The notes beneath the pieces were generated by a model. The model had not been told where the DNA came from and did no database searches. It saw only the letters and a list, made by a program, of their open reading frames with translations. A stretch of 64,000 nt of DNA, taken from NCBI RefSeq assembly GCF_014696135.1, contig NZ_JACJPP010000007.1, positions 682,001 through 746,000 of the forward strand, written 5' to 3'. A program made the position numbers and the translations under genes. Each line of letters opens with the position of its first letter. Position 1 is the first letter of the stretch. The stretch comes from Nodosilinea sp. FACHB-141 (lineage in GTDB: Bacteria; Cyanobacteriota; Cyanobacteriia; Phormidesmidales; Phormidesmidaceae). Below, piece after piece: positions 8,331-17,037 of this stretch.

Positions 8331-10226
8331 ATGCTGACATCATCGCCCCATCAATTGTTTATGGTTAGCGGCAAGGGCGGCGTGGGCAAAACCACTCTTT
8401 CCTGCGGATTCGCGCGGCAGCTGGCCCAGCAGCACCCCGACGAAACGGTGCTGCTGCTCTCCACCGACCCGGCCCATTCCCTCGGGGACGTGTTGCAACT
8501 GACAGTGGATAACACGCCCACCCCTCTGCCCGATCTGCTGAATGTACAGGTGCGCGCCCTGGATGCGGCAGCGTTGCTAGAGCAGTTTCGGGCCGACTAT
8601 GGCACCGTGCTAGAGCTGCTGGTCGAGCGGGGCAGTTTTGTGGAGGGCAATGACCTCAGCCCCGTGTGGGACATGGGCTGGCCCGGCCTTGATGAGCTGA
8701 TGGCCCTACTGGAAATTCAGCGGATTTTGCGCGATCGCGAAGCCGATCGTGTCGTCGTCGATATGGCCCCCAGCGGCCACACCCTCAGCCTGTTTGCCCT
8801 GATGGATTTTCTCGATACCCTGCTAGAGGCACTGGGGCAATTTCAGCAAAAGCACCGCACCCTAACCGAAACCCTGGCGGGTCGTTACACCCCTGACCAT
8901 GCCGATCAGTTCATCGCCGACATGCGCCACGATTTAGAGCAGGGCCGGGCGTTGATTCAAGATAGCGATCGCACTGCCTGCTGGGTAATTGGTATTCCTG
9001 AGCCGATGAGCTGGGCCGAGAGCGATCGCTTCATCACTGCCTTAGGACGGTTGGGAGTTCCCATCGGCGGTCTAGTGATTAACCGCGTGCTGCAAGAATC
9101 GGGCCAAGTTTTAGACAGCCATCGCCGGGTGCTGGCCGAGTTTGAGGCGATCGCTCAAGGGCAGCCGGTGCTGTGGGTGCCGGCTCAAACTCAGGAACCT
9201 TTAGGCGGCGTCGCCCTCGATGCCCTCATGCCCCAGCTCATGCCCCTAACCTCAGCGCAGACGCTAGCCGATCCTGCCGCCGAGATCTCCCCCATACTCC
9301 AATGGCCGCAGCCGATTTCCCCAGGCGTGGAGGACTTTGTCTCAGCAGGGCGACGGCTGATTGTGGTGGGCGGCAAGGGCGGCGTGGGCAAAACCACCGT
9401 GTCGGCGGCGCTGAGCTGGGGGTTGGCCGAGCGCCATCCCGAGGCCAACCTGCGGGTCATGTCCATCGACCCAGCCCACTCCTTGGGCGATGCCTTTGGC
9501 CAGCCCCTCGGTCACGAACCCACCCTGCTGTTGTCCAACCTCCAGGTCCAGGAGGTCAGCGCCGACATGGTGCTCGACCAGTTTCGCACCGACTACCTGT
9601 GGGAATTGGCCGACATGATGGCGGGTGATGGCGACATTGCTAGCGGCATTCAGATGGCCTACGGTCCCGCCGCCTGGCGGCAGATCGTCGCTCAGGCCCT
9701 ACCTGGCATTGACGAAATGCTCTCGCTGATTACCGTGATGGATTTGCTAGAGCGCAACGAGCAGCAGCTGATTGTGCTCGACACCGCTCCCACTGGCCAT
9801 CTACTGCGGTTTCTGGAGATGCCTACGGCTTTGGGCGATTGGCTAGGGTGGATCTTCAAGCTCTGGATTAAGTACAAGGATGTGGTGGGCCGGGTGGAGT
9901 TTATGGGCCGCCTGCGCACCTTGCGCCAGCGGGTGCTGACTGCCCAAGATAAGCTCAAAGACCCCCAGCACACCGAGTTTATTGGCGTCGTACAAAACCA
10001 GACGGCGATTTTGGCCGAGGCCAGTCGGCTAAACCACACCCTGGGCGATCGCGGCATTGCCCAGCGCTACATTGTCCACAACCGCTATCAAGTCGGTAGC
10101 GACCTGCCCGCTGAGCTATTTCCTCACCAGTGTGTGGTGCGGCTACCGGCACTGGTACCCAGCCCTAGTCCGTTTGGCCAGGTGAAGCAGGCGGCCCATC
10201 TGCTGATTGCTCCAGAGTCTCCCTAG
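8331..10226 (+). CDS. ArsA/GET3 (TRC40) family ATPase, two tandem domains
   Basis: This is a 631-residue fusion of two homologous ATPase halves. Each opens with the deviant Walker A (S/G)GKGGVGKTT, at about residues 13-22 and 346-355. Each has STDPAHSLGD/SIDPAHSLGD switch motifs and a DxAPSGH/DTAPTGH motif (DMAPSGHTL, DTAPTGHLL). ArsA energises arsenite efflux, whereas GET3 inserts tail-anchored proteins. No arsB, acr3 or arsR is nearby, and no GET3 CxxC is evident. The substrate is therefore open. The duplicated form resembles ArsA, while the context does not support arsenic resistance. The ATG at 8331 starts just before the P-loop, as is typical. Confidence 0.88.
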   Translation: MLTSSPHQLFMVSGKGGVGKTTLSCGFARQLAQQHPDETVLLLSTDPAHSLGDVLQLTVDNTPTPLPDLLNVQVRALDAAALLEQFRADYGTVLELLVERGSFVEGNDLSPVWDMGWPGLDELMALLEIQRILRDREADRVVVDMAPSGHTLSLFALMDFLDTLLEALGQFQQKHRTLTETLAGRYTPDHADQFIADMRHDLEQGRALIQDSDRTACWVIGIPEPMSWAESDRFITALGRLGVPIGGLVINRVLQESGQVLDSHRRVLAEFEAIAQGQPVLWVPAQTQEPLGGVALDALMPQLMPLTSAQTLADPAAEISPILQWPQPISPGVEDFVSAGRRLIVVGGKGGVGKTTVSAALSWGLAERHPEANLRVMSIDPAHSLGDAFGQPLGHEPTLLLSNLQVQEVSADMVLDQFRTDYLWELADMMAGDGDIASGIQMAYGPAAWRQIVAQALPGIDEMLSLITVMDLLERNEQQLIVLDTAPTGHLLRFLEMPTALGDWLGWIFKLWIKYKDVVGRVEFMGRLRTLRQRVLTAQDKLKDPQHTEFIGVVQNQTAILAEASRLNHTLGDRGIAQRYIVHNRYQVGSDLPAELFPHQCVVRLPALVPSPSPFGQVKQAAHLLIAPESP

Positions 10227-10448
10227 GCTTAAGGCGGCTAAATTTAGCCCAGTTTCTAGGCCGCCGCTGTCAGTTTTGAAGCCCAGCGGGGCATACTAAA
10301 GCCAGTTCTGGGCTAGATTGGGCGGGCATTCAAACCCACACTCGGCGATCGCTATATTCTTCAGCCCTAGCACAGACTTTCCGAAAACCTGAACTATACT
10401 TAATGGCACCGCCTACCATGGCCTTCGACACCGCGAGAGGAATCAACT

Positions 10449-11012
10449 GTGGCAAATCATAGGATTTTGGTCATCGATGATAGCCGGGTGATTCGCATGC
10501 GGGTGCGCGACATGCTTCCCCAGGGCAATTTTGAAGTCATTGAAGCCCAAGATGGTGTAGAAGGCATGGATGCCATTCGCAGCCAACGCCCCAACCTGAT
10601 CATGCTCGACTTCTTGCTGCCCCGCATGAGCGGCTGGGAAGTCTTCCAAGAAATTCAGGCGAATCCAGACCTCCAGAACATTCCCCTGGTGCTGATGTCT
10701 GGCCGCAAAGAAGAAGTCACCGAAAAAATTACCGAGCCCTTCGAGTACTTCGAGTTTATTCAAAAGCCCTTTGAGCAAAAAGAACTGATCGAAGCAATCA
10801 AAGCGTCGATGGTTAAGGCTCGCAAGCCACGTCGTACCCCCATGACCGCCCCCGCCGCCACGGCTGCAGCGGCGTCATCCGGTGGCGGCGATGTGAGTGC
10901 CGCCGAATTCCAAGCTCTTCAGGCTCAGGTGACACAGCTGCAAGGCGAGGTGGCCCAGCTCAAAGGCCAGCTAGGCAAAATGCTGGCCTACATTAAGCAA
11001 AAGCTGAAGTAG
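10449..11012 (+). CDS. Response regulator with C-terminal coiled coil
   Basis: The 187-residue product has a CheY-like receiver domain (about residues 4-120) with the acidic pair D10/D11, phospho-acceptor D54 in IMLDFLLP, the S/T in LMSGRKEE and the conserved Lys in FIQKPFEQ. An Ala/Gly-rich linker leads to a C-terminal heptad-like coiled coil (FQALQAQVTQLQGEVAQLK). There is no DNA-binding output domain, so it probably acts by protein contact. The GTG start at 10449 is preceded by GAGAGG about 8 nt upstream. There is no cognate kinase next to it. Confidence 0.9.
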   Translation: MANHRILVIDDSRVIRMRVRDMLPQGNFEVIEAQDGVEGMDAIRSQRPNLIMLDFLLPRMSGWEVFQEIQANPDLQNIPLVLMSGRKEEVTEKITEPFEYFEFIQKPFEQKELIEAIKASMVKARKPRRTPMTAPAATAAAASSGGGDVSAAEFQALQAQVTQLQGEVAQLKGQLGKMLAYIKQKLK

Positions 11013-11114
11013 AGCAGTTAGGGCAGCGGCGATCGCAACAGGCGTTGCGTTGGCGCAGCCGACCGAGACTGGCATTGCACCCTAAGCCTACTCAACTTTC
11101 AAGTCATACAACCG

Positions 11115-12926
11115 TCAGCGGGGTTCAACAGCCCCGCTTTTTGCTGTGCTATGGGCGGCGCCATTGTTGTGGTTATGGTGTTCTGTGTCGTCAGGCAGCT
11201 CTGTGAATGCCTGCTGCGGCACCCCGATGGCAATGCCCGCCTTGTCAAAGGCAATACGCAGGCGGCGGCGAAATTCACGCGCCACCAAAAACTGCTTGAG
11301 GGGTCGAGTACGGATCCAAATCAAAAGAGTGAGGCCGGCGTGGGTTATGCTCTCAACCCCCAACATTTCGACCGGGTTGAGAATGGCATAGCGCCACTCG
11401 GGGTCGCTGGCCATAATCTGGGCAGTTTCGTGTAGAACCCACAGAGCTTCATCGACGTTGGTTCCATAGGCCACATCGACGAGGATGTTGGCCCGCGACC
11501 AGCCGCGGCTGAGGTTTTCGACTTGGGCAATGAGGCTGTTGGGCAGGGTGACCAGACGGCCATCTTCGCCGCGAATTTGGGTGATCCGCAGATTCAAGTT
11601 TTCCACAATGCCGGTGGTGGTGCCGGTGGTCACCAGGTCGCCGATGGCGTACTGGTCTTCTAGCAAAATCAAAAAGCCGTTGACCAGGTCTTTAACCAAA
11701 TTCTGAGCGGCAAAGGAAATGGCCAGGGCAGAAATTGCCCCAAAGGCCAGCAGTGACGCTGGGGCAATTCTCAGGGTTTGTAGCACTAGCAGGGTGGCTA
11801 GGGCATAGATGACGGCCGTCTTTAGTCCTTTGAGGGCACCAATAATGGTCGAAATGCGCATCGATTTGCGCTGAATGTCGTCCAGATCGCCTAGCTCGTT
11901 TTTGCTCCAGGCCTGGGCTACTCGCTCAATGGCCAGGTTGGTCACGCGGTTGAGCAACCCGGTGAAAAACCAGGTCAGCAGCAGCAGCACCGGAATTGAG
12001 AACAACCCAAAGGCATAGCTGCGGGTTTGCGGAAAAATGTAGAGCCCGCTGGCGATGCCTGTAACCCACACGAAGGCGATGCCCCAAAACATTAGCCAGC
12101 GCAAGAAGGCTACGACCTGAAGCCGCTGGGCCAGGGTGAGCTGGTAGCTAAACACCTGCAAGAGCTGCTGCTCGGGGACATCGGCTCCGGGGGGAATGGG
12201 GAGATTATTTTGGTCAGTTTGCTTTTGCTCTAGCTCGCTCTTGCGCCTGCCCAGCACTCGCCAGATGCCGGTTAGCACAAGGGTGAGCAGCAGGCTGGCC
12301 AGCAAAATCCAGACGGTGCGGCGAATCTGCCGCCGACGAGCTTCGGGCAGGCGGCTGTCGACTGCCTGCCGTAGCGAGTCGCGCAGCACGACCTGCCAAC
12401 GATCGGCCAGATCGAGCTGCGACGCCCCGTTGTACTGAGCATCGGTGTCGGTAATGGTGAGCAGGACCCTCGGTTCGACCAAGCCTGCTCCGATCGCAAA
12501 TAGCACGGGCTGGCCGCTAATGGTTTCAATGCTCACATTAAGGGAGGAGCTATTGACGGCGTTGTCGTCAGATATGGGCGTCAGGGTGCGGTCGACCACC
12601 TGGCTGAGATTGGTCTCGATTTGCCGCGCGCGCACTTCAACGGGCACCTCCGCGCCCGATTCATTGCGGTTAAATACCGCTGGGGAGGCAATATCGAAGA
12701 GGGGATCGCCATCGAGGGCGACTACGGTGGTCTCAAGCAGGCCAATGCGCTCGACCCCAGCTGGGGGTAGGGTGCTGTTGCCGCCGAAGGGGTTGGAGAT
12801 TTGGGCCACGGCTGGGGACAGACCCCAGCTTAGGGTGAGCAGCAGTCCCAGCAGCGCTAGCAGCAGCTGCATCCACCGTTGGGGACGGCTAAACCTAGTC
12901 GTCGGTTTGGGTGTGGGTCTGGGCAT
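11115..12926 (-). CDS. Mechanosensitive ion channel family protein (MscS-like)
   Basis: An N-terminal hydrophobic segment (LLLALLGLLLTLSWGLSPAVA) looks like a signal peptide. A roughly 160-residue extracytoplasmic region precedes the membrane helices. The MscS core is clear: ALAISFAAQNLVKDLVNGFLILLEDQYAIGD covers the pore-lining TM3 and the start of the beta domain, followed by LNLRITQIRGEDGRLVTLPN. MscS channels open on membrane tension during hypo-osmotic shock. I start at ATG 12926 (603 residues) and not at the TTG 12944. The 3' end overlaps the terminator of the convergent response regulator gene. Confidence 0.9.
   Translation of the reverse strand: MPRPTPKPTTRFSRPQRWMQLLLALLGLLLTLSWGLSPAVAQISNPFGGNSTLPPAGVERIGLLETTVVALDGDPLFDIASPAVFNRNESGAEVPVEVRARQIETNLSQVVDRTLTPISDDNAVNSSSLNVSIETISGQPVLFAIGAGLVEPRVLLTITDTDAQYNGASQLDLADRWQVVLRDSLRQAVDSRLPEARRRQIRRTVWILLASLLLTLVLTGIWRVLGRRKSELEQKQTDQNNLPIPPGADVPEQQLLQVFSYQLTLAQRLQVVAFLRWLMFWGIAFVWVTGIASGLYIFPQTRSYAFGLFSIPVLLLLTWFFTGLLNRVTNLAIERVAQAWSKNELGDLDDIQRKSMRISTIIGALKGLKTAVIYALATLLVLQTLRIAPASLLAFGAISALAISFAAQNLVKDLVNGFLILLEDQYAIGDLVTTGTTTGIVENLNLRITQIRGEDGRLVTLPNSLIAQVENLSRGWSRANILVDVAYGTNVDEALWVLHETAQIMASDPEWRYAILNPVEMLGVESITHAGLTLLIWIRTRPLKQFLVAREFRRRLRIAFDKAGIAIGVPQQAFTELPDDTEHHNHNNGAAHSTAKSGAVEPR
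11117..11142 (+). terminator. Rho-independent terminator after the response regulator gene
   Basis: A stem AGCGGGG / CCCCGCT (11117-11123 and 11132-11138) is followed directly by TTTTT. It lies about 100 nt downstream of the response regulator. It overlaps the last codons and stop of the convergent MscS gene, so the two genes share it. Confidence 0.75.
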
Positions 12927-13166
12927 AGAAGAACGCGATCGCAACGACAGTGCAGGGTAGGTTTACCCCTGGGTTGTTTTAGCATTCTGACAACCTCAGT
13001 TGCACAGCCTAGTCCAGAACCCTGTCAAACGTGAACCCCACTTTCCTCGCAAATTTGGATCCAAAACGCGGAAAATAGGGCTCCAGCAATGCTTGAAACC
13101 GTTGGCACAGTGTGCACGATGCGATTAAAAAATTGCAGCGGTAAATTCGGCTTAGGAGCGGCGACG

Positions 13167-14153
13167 TTAGAAAAACCAGCCGTAGCTGTGTAGCCCCTTG
13201 CCCAGAATATTGACCCCCAGGTAGCACACCCACACCACCACAAACCCGGTGGCGGCAAGGATGGCCGGGCGACGCCCCTGCCAGCCCTTAGTGATGCGGG
13301 CGTGGAGATAGGCGGCAAACACCAGCCAGGTAATCAGCGCCCAGGTCTCTTTAGGGTCCCAGCTCCAGTAGGAGCCCCAGGCTTCATTAGCCCACACTGC
13401 CCCAGCAATGATGCCGATGGTGAGCAGCGGAAAGCCCAGACCAATCATGCGGTAGCTGATGTTGTCGAGGGTGTCGGCCAAGGTCAGCCGCTGGGGTGAG
13501 AGAGTGACGGTAGCGGGTTTTTCGAGCACCGCCGCGCCCCCGGTGGACATGGTCATCACCGCGGCGGCCTCGGCGGCGTCATCCTCAGCTCGGCGCAGCT
13601 TGACGTTGCGAAAGCCGCCGGTGCCGACGGAACTGCCTTTGAGTTCTACCGCCTGGCCACGGGTGACGAGGAGAAATGCGATCGCTAGCAATGCTCCTAC
13701 CAGCAGCGCCGCGTAGCTCAGCAGCATGACGCTGACGTGCATCATTAGCCAGTTCGACTTGAGAGCGGGCACCAAAGGCTCTGAGCCCTGCATGGTGTCG
13801 GGCAGGGTCAAAGTGGCAAAGGCGGCGATCGCCATAGCAATGGGCGCGGTGACGGCCCCCACCAGCGAGCTGCGGCTCATGCGCTCGGCCACCAGGTGCA
13901 TGGCGGTGATGCCCCAGGCCAAGGCAAACAGCGATTCGTAGAGGTTGCTCATGGGGAAGTAGCCCCCCTCAATCCATCGGGCACCGAGCAGGGCGGCGAT
14001 GGTGAGGTTGCCTACGGCCATGGCGGCGGTGCCCAACGATGGCAGAACGGTGGCCTTGGGAAACGCCACGCCGCACCAGTAGAGCAGCATTGCCGCAAAC
14101 AGCACCGCAAAGGATGCATTGTCGAGCCAGCCCTGGAACGCAATCAGATCCAT
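13167..14153 (-). CDS. ccsA: System II cytochrome c biogenesis protein CcsA (also annotated CcsB, TIGR03144)
   Basis: This 328-residue multi-pass membrane protein carries haem across the membrane and attaches it to apocytochromes c, together with the Ccs1 protein. The tryptophan-rich WWD-type signature [19 protein letters not shown] is near the C-terminus. Conserved histidines in AAYLHARI and GLHSYGWFF provide haem ligands. It is homologous to chloroplast ycf5. Lineages with psbV and cytochrome f need this system. Ccs1 is not in the window. It lies downstream of the DUF3352 gene on the same strand with an 86-bp gap. Confidence 0.93.
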   Translation of the reverse strand: MDLIAFQGWLDNASFAVLFAAMLLYWCGVAFPKATVLPSLGTAAMAVGNLTIAALLGARWIEGGYFPMSNLYESLFALAWGITAMHLVAERMSRSSLVGAVTAPIAMAIAAFATLTLPDTMQGSEPLVPALKSNWLMMHVSVMLLSYAALLVGALLAIAFLLVTRGQAVELKGSSVGTGGFRNVKLRRAEDDAAEAAAVMTMSTGGAAVLEKPATVTLSPQRLTLADTLDNISYRMIGLGFPLLTIGIIAGAVWANEAWGSYWSWDPKETWALITWLVFAAYLHARITKGWQGRRPAILAATGFVVVWVCYLGVNILGKGLHSYGWFF

Positions 14154-14239
14154 GTTCGGTAGCCATGAGGAGTCTTTCCTATCGTACCGATTTTTTGGGC
14201 CGACTTTTGCGGGTTGAATTGCCGAGGCAACGATGGGAG

Positions 14240-16078
14240 TTACTGAGGAGTGGATGGGGCAGTATCGGGAGCCGCCTCGGGGGAGCCTTCTGGCGTAGGA
14301 GTGGCTTGGGGCTCGGCTCCGCTAGGTAGGGGACCGGGGCGATCGCCTCGCTTGAGCGCCGCCGTAATGTCGTAGCGCACCTGGCGATCGCTGAGCACCG
14401 TCGCCGTTACACCAATCGCCTCAATGGCTTCAGAACTCAGCAGCCCGTCCTGGGGCAGGGGCGGCAGCAGCAGGTTGTTTTCCACCCCGGTGAGGGTCTC
14501 TAAATTGATAAAAAAGTGGCCGTTGTTGGGGCGCGGTGCGTTGCCGGTAGTGGTCTGAAAGAGGTCATTTTCGCCCAGGCTGCGGTTGGGGATTGGGGCC
14601 ACCTGCTCGGCAATGCCCTGACCCACGGTAAAGAAAGTAATGTCGCCGTCGAGCCAGCCGTGAGCCATCACCAACGAGTCGAAAGGCGAGGTCCAGCGGG
14701 TGACGGGCACGCCGCCCAGCTCCGTAGTCTCGATCGCAAAGCGGTAGCGGCTCTCCATCACGGCGTCGAGCTGTTCAAAGGTGGCAGTGGCGGCTTCGCG
14801 ATCGTTGGTTTTGACCATCAGCACCAGCGCTGGATTCGGCAGCGGTGGTGCACTGCCATCGCCGGCTGGTGGGGGTGGGTTGAGCACCCCCAGGGCAAAT
14901 TCTCCAGCCATCCAGGGCAGCAGGTTTTCTTGCAGACTTAGGCCAGTAGCGGTTTGCAGCCCTAGGGATAAATCGCTGGCTCGTACTGGCAGCAGGGCTG
15001 AGAGCTGCTCGCCAGCCTCAAAGTCTTCCCAGAATTGTTGAAAATCGCCCCCTGACACCGCTACCAGAGTACCTGTGGGCAGTCGCTGGGGCATCTGGTC
15101 AGCCTTGTTGCCGGTGGCCAAGGCCTGGGGGCCGGGCTCTAGCCAGCTAATGCCCTGGAGACCAACGCCGCGGCTTTGCAGCGCAATCGCCCCCACCAGC
15201 CCCCGTGGTGTCTGAAACGCCCGCAGCCGCTCGGGGGCAATGGGTGGGTCAGCGGCCGCAGCTATGGTTTGCGACAGGGCCGGCACATCCACATAAAAGC
15301 GGGCTAGAGGCCGGGTTTCGGTAAGTTGCTCGAAGGCTTTGCCCACCCCAGGGCGAGTGACCAGCGATTCGCCCCCCCGGTAGGTGTCGATCGCCCGCTT
15401 TAGCAGGGGCAACTGAGGACTGAGCACCGCCGTCTCGGCGTCAAGCACGGCGGCGTAGAGGGGAGTCTCTGCCTCACTATTGAGCTGCTGTAGAGTAACG
15501 CCGCGGTAGGGGGCATCTTCTACCGATTCAGCTTTTCCCAGCCGCTCGCCCAGGTCGTTTTGGGCGCGGTTAGCATCAGCAATGGGGATCACCACCAGCA
15601 GGTTTGAGGCCAGGGCCAGTTCAGGGGCGGGCAGTGACGGGGGCAAGTCGCTGGGGCTGGTCTCGACGGGTAGCACCGCCAGGCTAATCTCGGGGCCAAC
15701 CCAGGGCTGAATGTCGCGGGCAAAATCGAGGTCTTGCTCGGCCAGCAGGCGATCGCGCCACTGCACTAGCTGCTGGTCAAACTGGGCCTGGGTGGCCTCG
15801 GTACCAAACTGCCGCAGTCGTCGCCACTGAGCCTCATCGCTGCTCAGGGCCACCACCGCCAGCGCATCAGCCGGAATGGCACTGGCCCCAGCGGGCAGCG
15901 TTTTGGCTAATTGCCCGTGCCGAGAGGTGGCCCAAAAAGTCAGCGCACCGCCGCCAATAAAGAGTAGAGCTGCGCCCAGGGGCAACAGCAGCGGAGGCTT
16001 TTTCTGCAGCAGCTTAGAATGCAACACGATAGTAGCCTGGCCAATTTGCCCTGCCACTCTAGCAAAGAACTTCGCCAA
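14240..16078 (-). CDS. DUF3352 domain protein, membrane anchored
   Basis: This is a long cyanobacterial-type protein of unknown function (up to 612 residues). One membrane segment at about residues 30-50 ([20 protein letters not shown]) is followed by a large predicted periplasmic domain and a disordered Pro/Ala/Thr tail. Family landmarks are [17 protein letters not shown] near the start and repeated [16 protein letters not shown] / [18 protein letters not shown] modules. The frame opens at a TTG (16078). A GTG seven codons later is the other option, and there is no ATG, so the start is uncertain. It follows the hypothetical gene at 16102 by 23 nt and is probably co-transcribed. Confidence 0.82.
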   Translation of the reverse strand: MAKFFARVAGQIGQATIVLHSKLLQKKPPLLLPLGAALLFIGGGALTFWATSRHGQLAKTLPAGASAIPADALAVVALSSDEAQWRRLRQFGTEATQAQFDQQLVQWRDRLLAEQDLDFARDIQPWVGPEISLAVLPVETSPSDLPPSLPAPELALASNLLVVIPIADANRAQNDLGERLGKAESVEDAPYRGVTLQQLNSEAETPLYAAVLDAETAVLSPQLPLLKRAIDTYRGGESLVTRPGVGKAFEQLTETRPLARFYVDVPALSQTIAAAADPPIAPERLRAFQTPRGLVGAIALQSRGVGLQGISWLEPGPQALATGNKADQMPQRLPTGTLVAVSGGDFQQFWEDFEAGEQLSALLPVRASDLSLGLQTATGLSLQENLLPWMAGEFALGVLNPPPPAGDGSAPPLPNPALVLMVKTNDREAATATFEQLDAVMESRYRFAIETTELGGVPVTRWTSPFDSLVMAHGWLDGDITFFTVGQGIAEQVAPIPNRSLGENDLFQTTTGNAPRPNNGHFFINLETLTGVENNLLLPPLPQDGLLSSEAIEAIGVTATVLSDRQVRYDITAALKRGDRPGPLPSGAEPQATPTPEGSPEAAPDTAPSTPQ

Positions 16079-16101
16079 CGAACCACGGATTGCGGCGCGC
16101 C

Positions 16102-16668
16102 CTAGCGAAAGCGAAAGTCGTATCCGGCATAGCGATCGCCCTCATAGAGCACCACCAGCCAGGTTTGCGGGTCAAACTCTAGAGGATAGGCCTCGCGCTC
16201 AGCAGGTAGCCCCGACTCAGTTTTGCCCGGCGACAGCACGCAGTAGGGCACTTGAAGAAACTCTTGCACCGTGGCCTTAGGCGCTTGCAGCTCGGTTTCT
16301 AGAAGTTTTTTGATTTGGTCGCGCGAGACTAGCGCCTTGGGCTGTTCTTGCCGAATGCAGGTAAAGGCCTCGGCCTCTTGCACCTTGGCCTGATCGGGGT
16401 TGGGCGAAATCAGCAGGGCGGCCAAAGCGAGCATTGAACCCCCCGCCATGCCTCCAGCCATGAGCACCTGGCGGGGCTGAGGTTGGTCTGGAAAGGCTCC
16501 AGGAGCAGTCCGCCGAGGGTGGGGAGCATGGGCATAGGGGCCAGGCTGAGGTCGCACCGATCGCGGCGGCATCGATTGGGGATTCACCGGGTGAGGATGC
16601 ATCGGCTGGGGTTGGGGCTGGGGAGGCTGATAGTGGGCCGACACAGGGTAAGAAGAACGTTGAACCAT
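16102..16668 (-). CDS. Hypothetical protein, proline-rich N-terminus and one membrane segment
   Basis: I do not recognise this 188-residue protein. Residues 1-65 are rich in Pro, Gln and His (YQPPQPQPQPMHPHPVNPQ) and likely disordered. Residues about 68-88 form a membrane helix (LMAGGMAGGSMLALAALLI). The folded C-terminal part holds two cysteines (FTCIRQEQPKAL and VPYCVLSPGK) and ends LVVLYEGDRYAGYDFRFR, a compact beta-rich domain. Membrane anchoring with the two Cys outside could allow a disulfide. It is upstream of the DUF3352 gene in the same apparent operon, so both may act at the cell envelope. Confidence 0.7.
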   Translation of the reverse strand: MVQRSSYPVSAHYQPPQPQPQPMHPHPVNPQSMPPRSVRPQPGPYAHAPHPRRTAPGAFPDQPQPRQVLMAGGMAGGSMLALAALLISPNPDQAKVQEAEAFTCIRQEQPKALVSRDQIKKLLETELQAPKATVQEFLQVPYCVLSPGKTESGLPAEREAYPLEFDPQTWLVVLYEGDRYAGYDFRFR

Positions 16669-17037
16669 GGCGTTGACCTTTGCTGTCTACCGTTTGAAAT
16701 CTAAGGGGGTGCCCAACTTTGCCGAGTGGCCAAAGTAAAGACTCTAGCCATCCCGGCTTCGCTCAATGCGAAACACCAGCACTGGGGATGCTTGAGCACA
16801 GCTCTATGCCAGCAATGGGGTGCCATTGAGGCTAGAACGAGATTAGCCGCCGGGGATATCGCTCCCAAAGGGAGCAGCCGTGAGCAGCGCAAGCGAGTAG
16901 GGAATTGCTAAAATCAAGTATAGTACAAGAATACTATTTGGCAAATAGATGGGCCAGTTGTTTTTTGTTACGGTTTGAGAGTTGACTTTTCTTGCTATCG
17001 CTTCCCTGGGGATCGCCGTGGCTGAGTATGGAACGCC
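16669..17037. other. Intergenic region upstream of the photolyase gene and the divergent hypothetical gene
   Basis: There is no credible ORF. It separates two divergent genes and so should hold both promoters. The only notable element is AT-rich sequence at about 16912-16947 with TATAGT (16919-16924), a possible -10, overlapping a LexA-like box. Confidence 0.5.
16922..16935 (+). promoter_or_regulatory. Candidate LexA/SOS-type box upstream of photolyase
   Basis: AGTACAAGAATACT matches the Anabaena LexA consensus as I recall it (RGTAC-N3-DGTWCB) at all but one defined position (A in place of G at position 10). It overlaps TATAGT, a possible -10. It lies about 103 nt before the photolyase ATG. 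Regulation by LexA is inference. Confidence 0.35.

Noticed and set aside
10236-10249. GGCTAAATTTAGCC palindrome as an operator
   Set aside because: It is a loop-free 14-bp palindrome just after the ATPase gene, with no regulator or promoter context.
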